Positions 27,171-35,668 of a stretch of DNA of 49,259 bases are shown here, piece after piece (within the stretch, counting starts at the first letter, position 1; each line of letters opens with the position of its first letter). The DNA lies in assembly GCF_000472285.1 (NCBI RefSeq), contig NZ_KI421425.1, positions 1,145 to 50,403 on the forward strand. The letters run 5' to 3'. Both the position numbers and the translations under genes were made by a program. The notes under the pieces are model-generated. The model saw only the letters and a list, made by a program, of their open reading frames with translations, did no database searches and was not told the origin of the DNA. The stretch is from Desulfuromonas sp. TF. Its GTDB lineage: Bacteria; Desulfobacterota; Desulfuromonadia; Desulfuromonadales; ATBO01.

Positions 27171-29252
27171 GTGACAATCGGTAAAAAACTGAAACTGGCC
27201 ACCAAGTTCAACCTATCGGCCATACTCCTGATCGTGGTCACGGCCATGGGCATCGCCTTCTACGCCGCCTACAATCAGAAGGCTCTCTCCTATGAAGAGC
27301 TGAAAAACGACGGCTACCACATGCTTGCACTTCTGGCCCAGAGCAGTGAGTACGCCATCTATACCGAAGACGATTCCTCTTTGCAGCAGCTGCTCGACAG
27401 CGTCTTTGCGGAAGAGGATGCCGCCTATGTCGTCATCGCTACCGCCGAAGGGAAAAAGCTGGCGTCAAGAACAGTGGACGCCTCGGTTCACATCCCAAGG
27501 AGCTTTTCCTTTCCCGGCTTCGACCCCGCCGATCCGATCCAGACCAGCAGATTGACCGATCCAGTCACCGGAGATGTCTTTATCGATATGATCACTCCCG
27601 TGCTCACTTCCTCTCTCGACGACCCGGCCGGACTGTTCCCGGAACAGAAAAGGCTCCCTCCCGATACCATCGGCTATGTCCGGTTGGGCCTGAGTCCAAA
27701 AAATCTGGAGCGGAACATTCACCAGTTCTTTCTCTCCACCCTGGTCTTCACCGTCGTGCTGGTGCTGCTCGGCAGCGCCCTCGTCATGCTGCTGGCCCAG
27801 AGAATCACCTCTCCGCTCAAGAGACTTGCTCTGGTCGCGAACGAGATCGCCGGTGGAAAACTCGATCACCGGATCGAAATCAGAAACTCGGATGAAATCT
27901 CCGATCTCGGTCGAGCCTTCAACGTCATGATTGCCCGGCTTCAGGATTACAGAACGCGTGTTGAAAAGCACCGGCAGGAATTGGAAGAGGAGGTTGTGTC
28001 CAGGACTCACGATCTGCAGCGTGCCATGGACGAAGCCATTACCCAGGCTCATCGGGCCGAAGAGGCCAATCGGGCCAAATCCCAGTTTCTGGCGAATATG
28101 AGTCACGAAATCAGGACTCCGATGAATGGAGTCCTGGGGATGACAGAACTCCTCCTGCATACGGATCTGACGCAGAACCAGCGGGGGCTTGCAGAAACCG
28201 TATACAACTCCGGCGAGTTCCTGATGAACATCCTCAATGATATTCTCGACATTTCGAAGATCGAAGCCGGGAAGCTGGAACTGAAGGAAATCGATTTCGA
28301 CCTGCACCAGGCGATCGACACGATTCTGGAAGTCATGTCCAGGCGGGCTCACAAGAAGGGGCTGGAGCTTACCTGTGATATCCCGTCCCACATCCCGAGG
28401 GCCTTGAGAGGCGATCCCGATCGTCTTCGCCAGATTCTCAACAACCTGATCGACAACGCCGTAAAATTCACCGATCATGGGAAGATTGGAATAGAGGTCA
28501 TACTCGTCGAAGCAGATGCACGGCAGGTCACGCTCCGCTTTTCGGTCAGAGACAGCGGCATCGGCATACCCCTTGAATTACAGGAGCATATTTTCGATTC
28601 CTTCTCCCAGGTGGACGCTTCAAACACCCGCAGATATGGAGGCACAGGGCTGGGACTGGCCATCGTCAGGGAGCTTACGGACATGATGGGTGGACAGGTC
28701 AGCTGCGAAAGCGAACCGGACAAGGGATCGATCTTCAGCGTCACGATTCCCCTAAAGAGGCAGGAGATCGGCAAAGCGCCCCTTGCGGATGAAACAAAGG
28801 CCAAAAGAACTCTCCCAAAGCAGAAAAGAAGGGGACTCGTTCTTCTTGCCGAGGACAATCCCGTCAATCTGGAAGTAACCCGGGCCATGCTGAAAGATCT
28901 CGGCATGAGGGTGGAAACCGCTCTGAACGGACACAAAGCGGTGGAAGCCTGCAAACTCAATTCCTATGACCTGATCTTCATGGATTGTCAGATGCCGGTG
29001 ATGGACGGTTTCGAGGCTGCTCGGCTCATCCGGGATGAAGAAAAATCCAGGGGCGAGGGTGAGCATATTCCCATAATCGCCCTGACGGCCCATGTCCTCA
29101 AGAGTGATCAGGACCGCTGCCTGGGCGCGGGTATGGACGATTTTCTCGGAAAGCCCTTCGACCAGGAGCAGTTGAGCGCCATCCTTGAGCGGTGGCTTCC
29201 CACGGCCCTTCGGCGGAAGCGGCAAAAAGAGGACATGCGAGGGCCCGAGTAA
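27171..29252 (+). CDS. Hybrid sensor histidine kinase with receiver domain
   Basis: A 693-aa inner-membrane sensor. Order: transmembrane helix 1 (about 15-33), a periplasmic sensor part (about 35-185), helix 2 (about 186-210), HAMP (about 210-265), coiled coil, HisKA with the phospho-accepting His312 ([15 protein letters not shown]), HATPase_c with [18 protein letters not shown] and [10 protein letters not shown], and a receiver domain with Asp605 ([13 protein letters not shown]). There is no Hpt or output domain. The start is GTG at 27171 with AGGTG upstream; in-frame sequence before it is out of context. It follows the PF04392 binding protein by 11 bases, which suggests that protein is its ligand-sensing partner. 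Confidence 0.93.
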   Translation: MTIGKKLKLATKFNLSAILLIVVTAMGIAFYAAYNQKALSYEELKNDGYHMLALLAQSSEYAIYTEDDSSLQQLLDSVFAEEDAAYVVIATAEGKKLASRTVDASVHIPRSFSFPGFDPADPIQTSRLTDPVTGDVFIDMITPVLTSSLDDPAGLFPEQKRLPPDTIGYVRLGLSPKNLERNIHQFFLSTLVFTVVLVLLGSALVMLLAQRITSPLKRLALVANEIAGGKLDHRIEIRNSDEISDLGRAFNVMIARLQDYRTRVEKHRQELEEEVVSRTHDLQRAMDEAITQAHRAEEANRAKSQFLANMSHEIRTPMNGVLGMTELLLHTDLTQNQRGLAETVYNSGEFLMNILNDILDISKIEAGKLELKEIDFDLHQAIDTILEVMSRRAHKKGLELTCDIPSHIPRALRGDPDRLRQILNNLIDNAVKFTDHGKIGIEVILVEADARQVTLRFSVRDSGIGIPLELQEHIFDSFSQVDASNTRRYGGTGLGLAIVRELTDMMGGQVSCESEPDKGSIFSVTIPLKRQEIGKAPLADETKAKRTLPKQKRRGLVLLAEDNPVNLEVTRAMLKDLGMRVETALNGHKAVEACKLNSYDLIFMDCQMPVMDGFEAARLIRDEEKSRGEGEHIPIIALTAHVLKSDQDRCLGAGMDDFLGKPFDQEQLSAILERWLPTALRRKRQKEDMRGPE

Positions 29253-29417
29253 GACACTTGTCGAAATTGATATTACCTGCTAAGTATGATCCAGACGCCA
29301 CCTCCCGGCCGGCTCTATTCAGTCGCTTGAGATCTCAAAGGACGCAGAGTTGAGCGAAGCGGACGGGGAGAGGAAGATTGATGCTATCCAGACAAATCTC
29401 ATCAGAAGGAGGAAAAA

Positions 29418-30422
29418 ATGCCGCCGGAGACTTTTACCGCCTTGCTCGTGGAGGAGACCGAGCCGAAAAAATTCACCCGCAGGATCATCGAAAGGAAGAT
29501 CGACGAACTGCCGCCGGGGGAACTGCTGGTGAAGGTTCATTATTCGTCCCTCAACTACAAGGACGCCCTCTCCGCCACCGGCCGTCCCGGAGTGACGAGA
29601 AAATACCCCCACACCCCCGGCATCGACGCCGCGGGAGAAGTCGTGACCAGCGACAGCGATGCATTCGCGCCCGGAGACCGGGTCATCGTCACCGGGCATG
29701 ATCTGGGGATGAATACCGCCGGCGGTTTCGGCCAGTACATCCGCATCCCCGCAGCATGGGCGATACCCCTGCCCGAGGGGCTCTCCCTGCGCGAAAGCAT
29801 GGTTCTGGGAACCGCCGGATTCACCGCGGCCCTTTCCGTCTACAAGCTGGAGAAGTCCGGAGTGCGGCCCGGGGATGGCGACATCCTGGTCACCGGAGCG
29901 ACGGGCGGAGTGGGGAGCATTGCCGTGGCGGTCCTCGCCAGGGCCGGGTACCGGGTGACGGCATCGACCGGGAAAACCGATGAGTCCGAATTTCTGGCCA
30001 CCCTCGGCGCCGCCGAGGTGATCAGCCGCGAAGCCGTGCTGGAAGGGGCGGAAAGGCCCCTGATGAAGGAGCGCTGGGCCGGAGCCGTCGACTGCGTCGG
30101 CGGCGACACGCTGGCCGCCGCTCTCAAGGCCACCCGCTATGGAGGGACGGTCACCTGCTGCGGCCTGGTCGGCTCCCCTGAGCTCCCCGTGAACGTCTTC
30201 CCCTTCATCCTGCGCGGCGTCAGCCTTCTTGGGATCGACTCGGTCGAGTGCCCCCGCGAACCTCGGCAGCAGATCTGGAACAATCTGGCCGGAAAATGGA
30301 AGCCGCGGCATCTCGAAGAGGCGGCCAGCGAATGCACTCTCCAAGAACTCGAAGAGCCGATCCAGGCCATCCTGCAGGGGAAACTGAAGGGGCGCACCGT
30401 GGTCAATCTGCTGGAGAGCTAG
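29418..30422 (+). CDS. YhdH/AcuI-family NADPH-dependent oxidoreductase (acryloyl-CoA reductase type)
   Basis: A 334-aa zinc-free medium-chain reductase. The family member AcuI/YhdH reduces acryloyl-CoA to propionyl-CoA with NADPH. Visible features are HYSSLNYKDALSATGRPGVT at the active site, the TPGIDAAGEV segment, and the NADPH-binding loop VTGATGGVGSIAVAVLARAG, followed by GYRVTASTGK. AAGGAGG precedes the ATG. The enoyl-CoA hydratase gene starts 51 bases after its stop, so the two are cotranscribed. The 165 bases before it, back to the kinase gene, show nothing clear. Confidence 0.88.
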   Translation: MPPETFTALLVEETEPKKFTRRIIERKIDELPPGELLVKVHYSSLNYKDALSATGRPGVTRKYPHTPGIDAAGEVVTSDSDAFAPGDRVIVTGHDLGMNTAGGFGQYIRIPAAWAIPLPEGLSLRESMVLGTAGFTAALSVYKLEKSGVRPGDGDILVTGATGGVGSIAVAVLARAGYRVTASTGKTDESEFLATLGAAEVISREAVLEGAERPLMKERWAGAVDCVGGDTLAAALKATRYGGTVTCCGLVGSPELPVNVFPFILRGVSLLGIDSVECPREPRQQIWNNLAGKWKPRHLEEAASECTLQELEEPIQAILQGKLKGRTVVNLLES

Positions 30423-30473
30423 AAGAGCATTCTCACAAAATTATTTTCAATCCACTTTAAGGAGGATCATTCC

Positions 30474-31256
30474 ATGCAATTCGAAAACCTGCTGGTGGAG
30501 CGGGCCGGTCCCGTGGCCACCGTAACCGTCAACCGTCCCCGGGCCATGAACTCCCTCTCCTTCGACACCTTGCGGGAGATGGAGGAGGCCTTCGCATCGC
30601 TGGAGAAAAACACCGACATCAAGGTGATCATCCTCACCGGAGCGGGTCAGAAATCCTTCGTGGCCGGCGGAGACATCTCGGCCATGGAGAAAATGCCGCC
30701 CATGGACGCCCGCAATTTCGCCCTGCTGGCGCAGAATCTGCTCAACCGCATCGAACGCTGCCGCAAGCCGGTGATCGCGGCCATCAACGGCTATGCCCTC
30801 GGCGGCGGCTGCGAACTGGCCATGAGCTGCGATCTTCGCATCGCCAGCGAGACGGCCCGCTTCGGACAGCCGGAGGTCAACCTGGGGATCATCCCGGGAT
30901 GGGCCGGCACCCAGCGCCTCCCCCGTCTTATCGGCAAGGGCAGGGCTCTGGAACTTCTCTTCACCGGCGACATGATCGACGCCGGTGAAGCCCATCGTAT
31001 CGGGCTGGTCAACCGGGTCGTTCCGGCCGACCAGCTGCTCGAAGAGGCCCGGAAGCTCGCGGAAAAGATCGCCTCAAAAGGGCAGGTCGCCATCGGCTTG
31101 ATCAAGGATGCCGTCAACAACGGGCTGGAGATGGACAGCGCCAGGGCCATCGGGTACGAAGCCGAACTTTTCGGCCTGTGCTTCTCCACCGAGGACCAGA
31201 AGGAGGGGATGAACGCCTTCCTGAACAAACGGAAGGCGGAATTCCGCGACCGGTGA
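30474..31256 (+). CDS. Enoyl-CoA hydratase/crotonase
   Basis: Hydrates 2-enoyl-CoA to 3-hydroxyacyl-CoA, or the reverse. The protein is 260 aa, typical of the family. The oxyanion-hole sequences are GAGQKSFVAGGDIS and INGYALGGGCELAMSCD. Both catalytic glutamates of the hydratase type are present, in FGQPEVNLGIIPG and in ALELLFTGD. AAGGAGG precedes the ATG. Next to an AcuI-type reductase it could handle the 3-hydroxypropionyl-CoA to acryloyl-CoA step, or act in butyrate/fatty-acid oxidation; position alone does not decide. Confidence 0.92.
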   Translation: MQFENLLVERAGPVATVTVNRPRAMNSLSFDTLREMEEAFASLEKNTDIKVIILTGAGQKSFVAGGDISAMEKMPPMDARNFALLAQNLLNRIERCRKPVIAAINGYALGGGCELAMSCDLRIASETARFGQPEVNLGIIPGWAGTQRLPRLIGKGRALELLFTGDMIDAGEAHRIGLVNRVVPADQLLEEARKLAEKIASKGQVAIGLIKDAVNNGLEMDSARAIGYEAELFGLCFSTEDQKEGMNAFLNKRKAEFRDR

Positions 31257-31268
31257 GAAATATTACTC

Positions 31269-31328
31269 AAGGCGCAAAGAACGCAAAGAAATCCATGAAC
31301 AAGGTTTTCTTTGCGTTCTTTGCGCCTT
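31269..31328. repeat. Perfect 23-bp inverted repeat between convergent genes
   Basis: The arms at 31269-31291 and 31306-31328 are exact reverse complements, each built of two CGCAAAGAA units, around a 14-base loop. It sits between the crotonase gene and the stop of the TonB/AgmX-like gene. It could end transcription from both sides, although there is no T run. The CGCAAAGAA-type palindrome looks like a dispersed intergenic element. Confidence 0.85.
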
Positions 31329-31346
31329 TGCGGTGAGTTATTCGCC

Positions 31347-32795
31347 CTACCCCGCCGGCAAAAAGTCGATCGGGTACAGGATGGTCGTCTTCGGCACGCC
31401 TTCTTTCGGGCCAAAGTTGAACCTCTCGACGCGCTCGACGATCTGGGCCACCAGCTCGGCCGAGGCCAGGTCCGTAGACTCCACCCTGCACAGGGACACT
31501 TCGCCGCCCGGCTCAATGATGAGTCGCAGCAACATCTTCCCGCGCAACGTCGGATCCCTGCGGAGTTCCTTGTTGTAAATTCGATAGAGGGTCGCCTTGT
31601 AGCGATCGAATACGATCTGGATTTCCTCGTCCGTCCGGCCCGGACCGGGCCCATCGCTCAGCGGCCGTCCCGCCTCTTCCGCCAGACCCGCCACGGCGCT
31701 TTCCACCCGCGCGAAGCCCACTTTGCCGATGCCGTTTCCACCCTTTCCGCCGCCCCCGGCTCCGATGTTGCGGCTGACCGCGGCGCCTCCGATGCCGCCG
31801 CTGGAGCCCTTCGCCTGCATTGCCACCAGAGAGCGCTGGGCGCGGGCCTGCCCTGCCGCCTGCATGTTCTTGTCGTTCAGACGGGCCTCGGCGCCGAGCT
31901 TCGCCACGGGAGTTTCGTCCATGAGATCGGCAAAGGAGCTCTTGAACGCCAGCACGCCGGTGTTTTCAGCTTTTTTACGCGCCTCCTGCGTTCCGGCCGG
32001 TTTCGAGGCTTCTTTCGCCACCTTCACCTGCTTTTCCTTTGCCGGGCTTTTCTGCGGTTTTTCCGGTTTCTCAGGCTTCTCCGGTTCGGGCTCGGGCTTT
32101 TTCTCTTCCCTGGGCCGCTCCGGAATCGGCTCCGGTCGGGGTGGTTCCTTCTTGACCAGCATGGCCAGCCGGTCAGGAATTTCGACCACGACGGCCGAAC
32201 GGTCCGGGATCGGCAGGTTCACCAGGGGGATGAGAGAGCCGACAACTGCGCTCCAGAAGAGGGCAACCATCAGGAACCGGCGGAATCGCCTTTCGCTCTC
32301 GCCCTCGCCGGTCCAGGGCATGATCATCTGCCGGAATGGAACGGCAGAGATCTCCCGCTCGATGACGAATTCGTCCAGGCGCCGCTCTTCACGGGCGTAC
32401 GCCTGGCGAACCTCTTCGTACAGGCACTCCATTTCCTCGTAAACCCGGCCGGCCTGCGCCTGGAGGGATTCATGTCTTTCCCGGGCACCCCGGATCTCAC
32501 CCTCAAAGCGGACAATGCGTTCCCGAAGCCTCTCACGGTGCCCGGCGGTATCGGCGACCTGCGGGACGCCTTCCCAGAAGAGCTCAGCCGCTCCCATCTC
32601 TTCCAGCGCGTCGAGAGCGGTGCAGACATCCTGCAAGGCATCGAACCGCAGCCGGTCGGCGGAAAACGTTTCGAGCTCTGCCTCTGCAACGCGCAGCTCA
32701 CCTTCGAGCACATCGAGTTTTTCCCGAACTTGCCCGATCTGCGCGTTCAGCGGCTCCAATTCCTGTGTCAATATAGATGTATTCACGGCGTCCAC
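31347..32795 (-). CDS. TonB/AgmX-like energy transducer with N-terminal coiled coil
   Basis: A 482-aa inner-membrane protein. The N-terminal 170 residues are cytoplasmic coiled coil. A single transmembrane helix (about 174-192) is followed by a Pro/Glu/Lys-rich linker (about 217-258), a Gly-rich stretch, and a C-terminal AgmX/PglI or TonB_C-like domain (about 385-482, with RDPTLRGKMLLRLIIEPGGE). TonB proteins lack such a cytoplasmic part, whereas AgmX/GltJ of the Myxococcus gliding machine has one of another type. The start is GTG at 32795, one base after the exbD stop, with CAGGG upstream. It is probably the link between the ExbBD motor and outer-membrane partners. Confidence 0.85.
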   Translation of the reverse strand: MDAVNTSILTQELEPLNAQIGQVREKLDVLEGELRVAEAELETFSADRLRFDALQDVCTALDALEEMGAAELFWEGVPQVADTAGHRERLRERIVRFEGEIRGARERHESLQAQAGRVYEEMECLYEEVRQAYAREERRLDEFVIEREISAVPFRQMIMPWTGEGESERRFRRFLMVALFWSAVVGSLIPLVNLPIPDRSAVVVEIPDRLAMLVKKEPPRPEPIPERPREEKKPEPEPEKPEKPEKPQKSPAKEKQVKVAKEASKPAGTQEARKKAENTGVLAFKSSFADLMDETPVAKLGAEARLNDKNMQAAGQARAQRSLVAMQAKGSSGGIGGAAVSRNIGAGGGGKGGNGIGKVGFARVESAVAGLAEEAGRPLSDGPGPGRTDEEIQIVFDRYKATLYRIYNKELRRDPTLRGKMLLRLIIEPGGEVSLCRVESTDLASAELVAQIVERVERFNFGPKEGVPKTTILYPIDFLPAG

Positions 32796-32796
32796 G

Positions 32797-33291
32797 CTAA
32801 CCCTGCGTTGCCTTCTGAATGACGGCGAGAGAAATCCTGCCGTAACCGAAATGTGTACAGGTCGACATGACTTTCTTGAGGGCGCTGAAGGGAATCGACC
32901 TGTCCGCAAGAAGAGTGATCTCCTTGGCTTCCACGGCCGCCTTCGTACTTATCCCGATCACGTTCCGTTCCAGCCGCTCGAGCCGTTCGGTAATCGCCCC
33001 GATCGTCTCCTGTTCCGATGCAAGGAGTTCGGCCGTACCGATCACGACTTCTCCCTGGACCAGCACCTCCTCGGGACCGACCATGACCACCACCGTTTCC
33101 CGAGGCTTGGCCTCGACCACCGAATCGGGAAGCTTGATCTGCTTGGGGGTGGTCAGAACCTCGCTCGATGACGAGTTGGCGAGCAGGAAGAACACCAGGA
33201 TGGTGAAGACGTCCATCAGCGAGGTCAGGTTCAGGCCCGTCACCTTTTTCCTGTTGCGCCCCATTCGTTTGATGCGTCTGGAATTCCTCAT
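32797..33291 (-). CDS. ExbD/TolR-family biopolymer transport protein (first copy, Asp present)
   Basis: A 164-aa inner-membrane protein. It has a short basic cytoplasmic N-terminus, one transmembrane helix (about 22-40) with the conserved proton-carrying aspartate (Asp27 in LTSLMDVFTILVFF), and a periplasmic domain. With ExbB and the second ExbD it should form a proton-driven motor of the ExbBD/TolQR/AglRQS type. The ATG overlaps the stop of the second exbD by 4 bases (ATGA), so the two are translationally coupled. The TonB/AgmX-like gene starts one base after its stop. Confidence 0.92.
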   Translation of the reverse strand: MRNSRRIKRMGRNRKKVTGLNLTSLMDVFTILVFFLLANSSSSEVLTTPKQIKLPDSVVEAKPRETVVVMVGPEEVLVQGEVVIGTAELLASEQETIGAITERLERLERNVIGISTKAAVEAKEITLLADRSIPFSALKKVMSTCTHFGYGRISLAVIQKATQG

Positions 33292-33779
33292 GGCGCGTCT
33301 CCGATCGATATATTGGGGAAGAGCACGGTCTTCTGAACTTCTTCGCTCTTCGCATCCCTTACCTCGACCCCGCGCACCGTATCCATGACCTGAATCAGAT
33401 GGTCATACTCGATCTGGGGTTCCATCAGGACCGTCGCGTCGTCCTTCTGCGGGTAATCGGCTTTGAGGCGGCTGAGCATTTCGGAGAGCTTCTTCAGATC
33501 GTACTGATCGTCTTTTTTCGGAATCGCAGCCACCACGCTTGCCCCGTTGGCCAGCTCCAGTCCGGCCTTGCGGACAATCACCTCGATACTGAAGTCCGGC
33601 TGGGCCGAAGCCGCACCTCCCGCAGCCGTCGGTACGCTCAACTCCAGGATCGTCACACGCGAGAACACGGCGCTGATGAGAAGAAATGGGACGAGCACCA
33701 CCATCAGATTCAGGAAGGTGGTGATGTCGAGTTCAGGTGCCTCTCTCGTCCGCCTTTTGGAGTGATGTCGTCTGGCCAT
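33288..33779 (-). CDS. ExbD/TolR-family protein (second copy, Asn in place of Asp)
   Basis: A 163-aa ExbD-type protein, one transmembrane helix (about 20-40) and a periplasmic domain. At the position of the conserved aspartate the helix reads ITTFLNLMVVLVPF, so Asn24 replaces Asp. A nearby Asp18 lies before the helix. Without the acid this copy is not expected to carry protons in the usual way and may be a structural partner of the first ExbD. I start at the ATG at 33779, two bases after the exbB stop. An in-frame TTG six bases earlier is an alternative. Confidence 0.9.
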   Translation of the reverse strand: MARRHHSKRRTREAPELDITTFLNLMVVLVPFLLISAVFSRVTILELSVPTAAGGAASAQPDFSIEVIVRKAGLELANGASVVAAIPKKDDQYDLKKLSEMLSRLKADYPQKDDATVLMEPQIEYDHLIQVMDTVRGVEVRDAKSEEVQKTVLFPNISIGDAP

Positions 33780-33781
33780 GG

Positions 33782-34432
33782 TCAACTCGCCGGAAACTGG
33801 CGTTTGGCGAAATTGGAGATGGTGTTCAGCACCTTGACCGAGGCCATCTCAAGGCTGTCCACGACCTGACCGGTGGTCGAAGTCAGCTTGGCGTGAAGGA
33901 TCAGCAGAGGGATCGCGGCCATCAGACCGAAAGCCGTGGTGTTCATGGCCACCGAGATACTGGCGGAGAGCAGGTCGGCCTTCTCGGCGGGGTTCGCATT
34001 GGCCACCGCGGTGAACGCCTCGATCAGGCCCATGATGGTGCCGAGCAGCCCGAGCAGGGTGGCGATATTCGAGAGCAGAGCCACGTAGGGAGTGCGCCGT
34101 TCGAGCTGAGGGATGATCTCCATCATGCTCTCCTCCATGGCGATCTCGATGTCTTCGCGGCGCCGGACCGCTCCCTGACGCGCCAGTCCCATGCTCAGCA
34201 TCTGTGCGATGGTGGATTTGTCCTCGTCGACCATCTCCCGCGCCTTGTCGAACTGACCCTCGGCCAGCAGCGGGTGCACCTCGCCCCACATCCTGCGGTT
34301 GGCATTGCGGACGCGATTCAACTGGATCCATCGCTCGATGGCGATGGCCATGCCGAATGCGAATACGAGAAGAATGGGGTACATGAACAGCCCGCCCTTC
34401 TGAAAAAACGCCACAATAGAATAGATGCCCAT
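33782..34432 (-). CDS. MotA/TolQ/ExbB-family proton channel protein
   Basis: A 216-aa inner-membrane protein with three transmembrane helices (about 11-33, 104-126, 148-172). The family's MNTTAFGL motif in the third helix and the GLLGTIMGL motif in the second are present. By eye, the glutamate that E. coli ExbB has just before this motif is a valine here (ISVAMNTTAFGL). AGGAGG precedes the ATG at good spacing. It is the first gene of the motor module exbB-exbD-exbD-agmX-like, an order close to aglR-aglQ/aglS of Myxococcus. Confidence 0.93.
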   Translation of the reverse strand: MGIYSIVAFFQKGGLFMYPILLVFAFGMAIAIERWIQLNRVRNANRRMWGEVHPLLAEGQFDKAREMVDEDKSTIAQMLSMGLARQGAVRRREDIEIAMEESMMEIIPQLERRTPYVALLSNIATLLGLLGTIMGLIEAFTAVANANPAEKADLLSASISVAMNTTAFGLMAAIPLLILHAKLTSTTGQVVDSLEMASVKVLNTISNFAKRQFPAS

Positions 34433-34520
34433 GGTTTTCCTCCTGCGTGTTGAAGTTGGTTTATTTACGGTGTCGCATCCCCGCGGTCAACGGTCCTGGA
34501 GTCCGTCGCGCGGGGCGTCT

Positions 34521-34847
34521 CTACCGGTTTACTAAGTCAATCCGATGTTCCAGCGCGTGCGGCGACGCGGTCGATTTTGCAATGCTGACCTCATAGAAAT
34601 CGAGCTGCCGCCTGAAGACGTCCCGATCCACCGGAGCGGCCCCTTCGCTCAGCATCATTTTCAGACTGGTCTCCACGCCGACCTCGGAGCTTTTCCAGGG
34701 AACGATATACAGCGATTTCGGAGCTTCGTCGTTTCCGACAATGGACATCCCGGAAAGTTCCTTGGGTTCCGATCCGCTTACCCCGGCCATGGCGATGAAG
34801 GGCGACAGCAGGATCAGACACAGCGTGAGAAACATTACTCGGTACAT
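34521..34847 (-). CDS. Small exported protein of the envelope cluster
   Basis: A 108-aa protein with a signal peptide (about residues 1-21, ending AMA) and an otherwise unremarkable periplasmic part. I do not recognise it. It carries the motif VPWKSSEVG and a C-terminal FYEVSIAKS. The ATG at 34847 follows a strong AAGGAGGTGAC. It sits between the TPR lipoprotein gene and exbB, all on the same strand, so a role in the same machine is likely. The 88 bases to exbB show no other gene. Confidence 0.7.
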   Translation of the reverse strand: MYRVMFLTLCLILLSPFIAMAGVSGSEPKELSGMSIVGNDEAPKSLYIVPWKSSEVGVETSLKMMLSEGAAPVDRDVFRRQLDFYEVSIAKSTASPHALEHRIDLVNR

Positions 34848-34859
34848 AGTCACCTCCTT

Positions 34860-34886
34860 GTAGGGGCGGCGCTTGCGGCCGCCCTT
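34860..34886 (+). repeat. REP-like palindrome with GTAG lead
   Basis: GTAG (34860-34863) is followed by a GC stem GGGCGGC...GCCGCCC (34864-34870 with 34878-34884). GTAG or GGAG just before a GC hairpin is the signature of repetitive extragenic palindromes moved by REP-associated transposases (TnpA-REP/RAYT). It lies next to the ribosome-binding site of the 108-aa gene. Confidence 0.6.
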
Positions 34887-34931
34887 GGGAACCTGCCTTT
34901 TTCTCGACTTGAGCTGCTCCACACATAGCTC

Positions 34932-34961
34932 CTGCAGAATCTGCAGAATAGATGGGTCCTA
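34932..34961. repeat. Short direct and palindromic repeats with TAGGACCCA
   Basis: CTGCAGAAT is repeated in tandem at 34932-34949, followed by TGGGTCCTAT (34953-34962). The reverse complement ATAGGACCCA recurs in the palindromes at 40804-40861 and 46685-46722. All lie between genes of the envelope cluster. Confidence 0.5.
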
Positions 34962-34975
34962 TGCCATTCCGCTGA

Positions 34976-35668
34976 TCAGCCCCCACCTCCGAGCCGCATG
35001 CGCAGGTCGGCAATCCACAGTTTCATCTGCTCATCTTCAGACGCGGCCTCGCTGAAGATCTCGTACTGTTCAAGGGCGCAAGCCGGGTCGTTGAGATACA
35101 GGTCGCAGAGAATCCCGAGATTTCTGCGCGCCGGGAGGTACTCCGGAAAACGGGCGAGCGCCTTTTCGTAGATTTCCCGGGCCTCGGCAAAGCGGCCGCT
35201 TTTTCGCAGCAGCAAACCGTATTCATTGCTCGCCGCCGGGTGCTCGGGGACCAGCCTCAGGGCCGTCTTCAGATGCTGCTCGGCCGGCTCCAGCCTGTCG
35301 ATCGCGGCATAGGCCATCGCGATGTTGATATAGGGGGCCGTGACCTCCGGTGTACTCTCGATCACTTTTTCAAGAAGTTCGACGGCCTCCTCGAATTTCC
35401 GCTCTTTCATCATGGCGACGGCACGGTCGAAATCCCTGCGCGACTCCGCATCCAGACTCGGTGTTTCCCTGATGACGAATCCTTCCCGGCCGTCCTGCAG
35501 CCGCGTCACGGCGGGTCCCTCCACCGCGGTGGGAACCTGCTCAACAGGCTCCTGTTTGACCTTTTTCCCGCCGCTTGCGCATCCGGCAAGGAGCAAAAAC
35601 AGCATCAAAAGTGCCGCGCATCCGGCGGGGGTTCGTGCTCCTGACAGCCGCTTATCAATGATCCGCAT
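34976..35668 (-). CDS. TPR lipoprotein, 230 aa
   Basis: An exported lipoprotein: signal peptide with lipobox LLAGC (Cys30) and then a TPR array (about residues 70-215) including AAIDRLEPAEQHLKTALRL and ALARFPEYLPARRNLG. TPR lipoproteins such as GltE and AglT are also part of the Myxococcus gliding machine, so a scaffold role at the outer membrane is plausible. Its ATG overlaps the stop of the 1075-aa TPR gene by 14 bases, so the two are coupled. The product is followed by a 128-base gap with repeats. Confidence 0.85.
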   Translation of the reverse strand: MRIIDKRLSGARTPAGCAALLMLFLLLAGCASGGKKVKQEPVEQVPTAVEGPAVTRLQDGREGFVIRETPSLDAESRRDFDRAVAMMKERKFEEAVELLEKVIESTPEVTAPYINIAMAYAAIDRLEPAEQHLKTALRLVPEHPAASNEYGLLLRKSGRFAEAREIYEKALARFPEYLPARRNLGILCDLYLNDPACALEQYEIFSEAASEDEQMKLWIADLRMRLGGGG

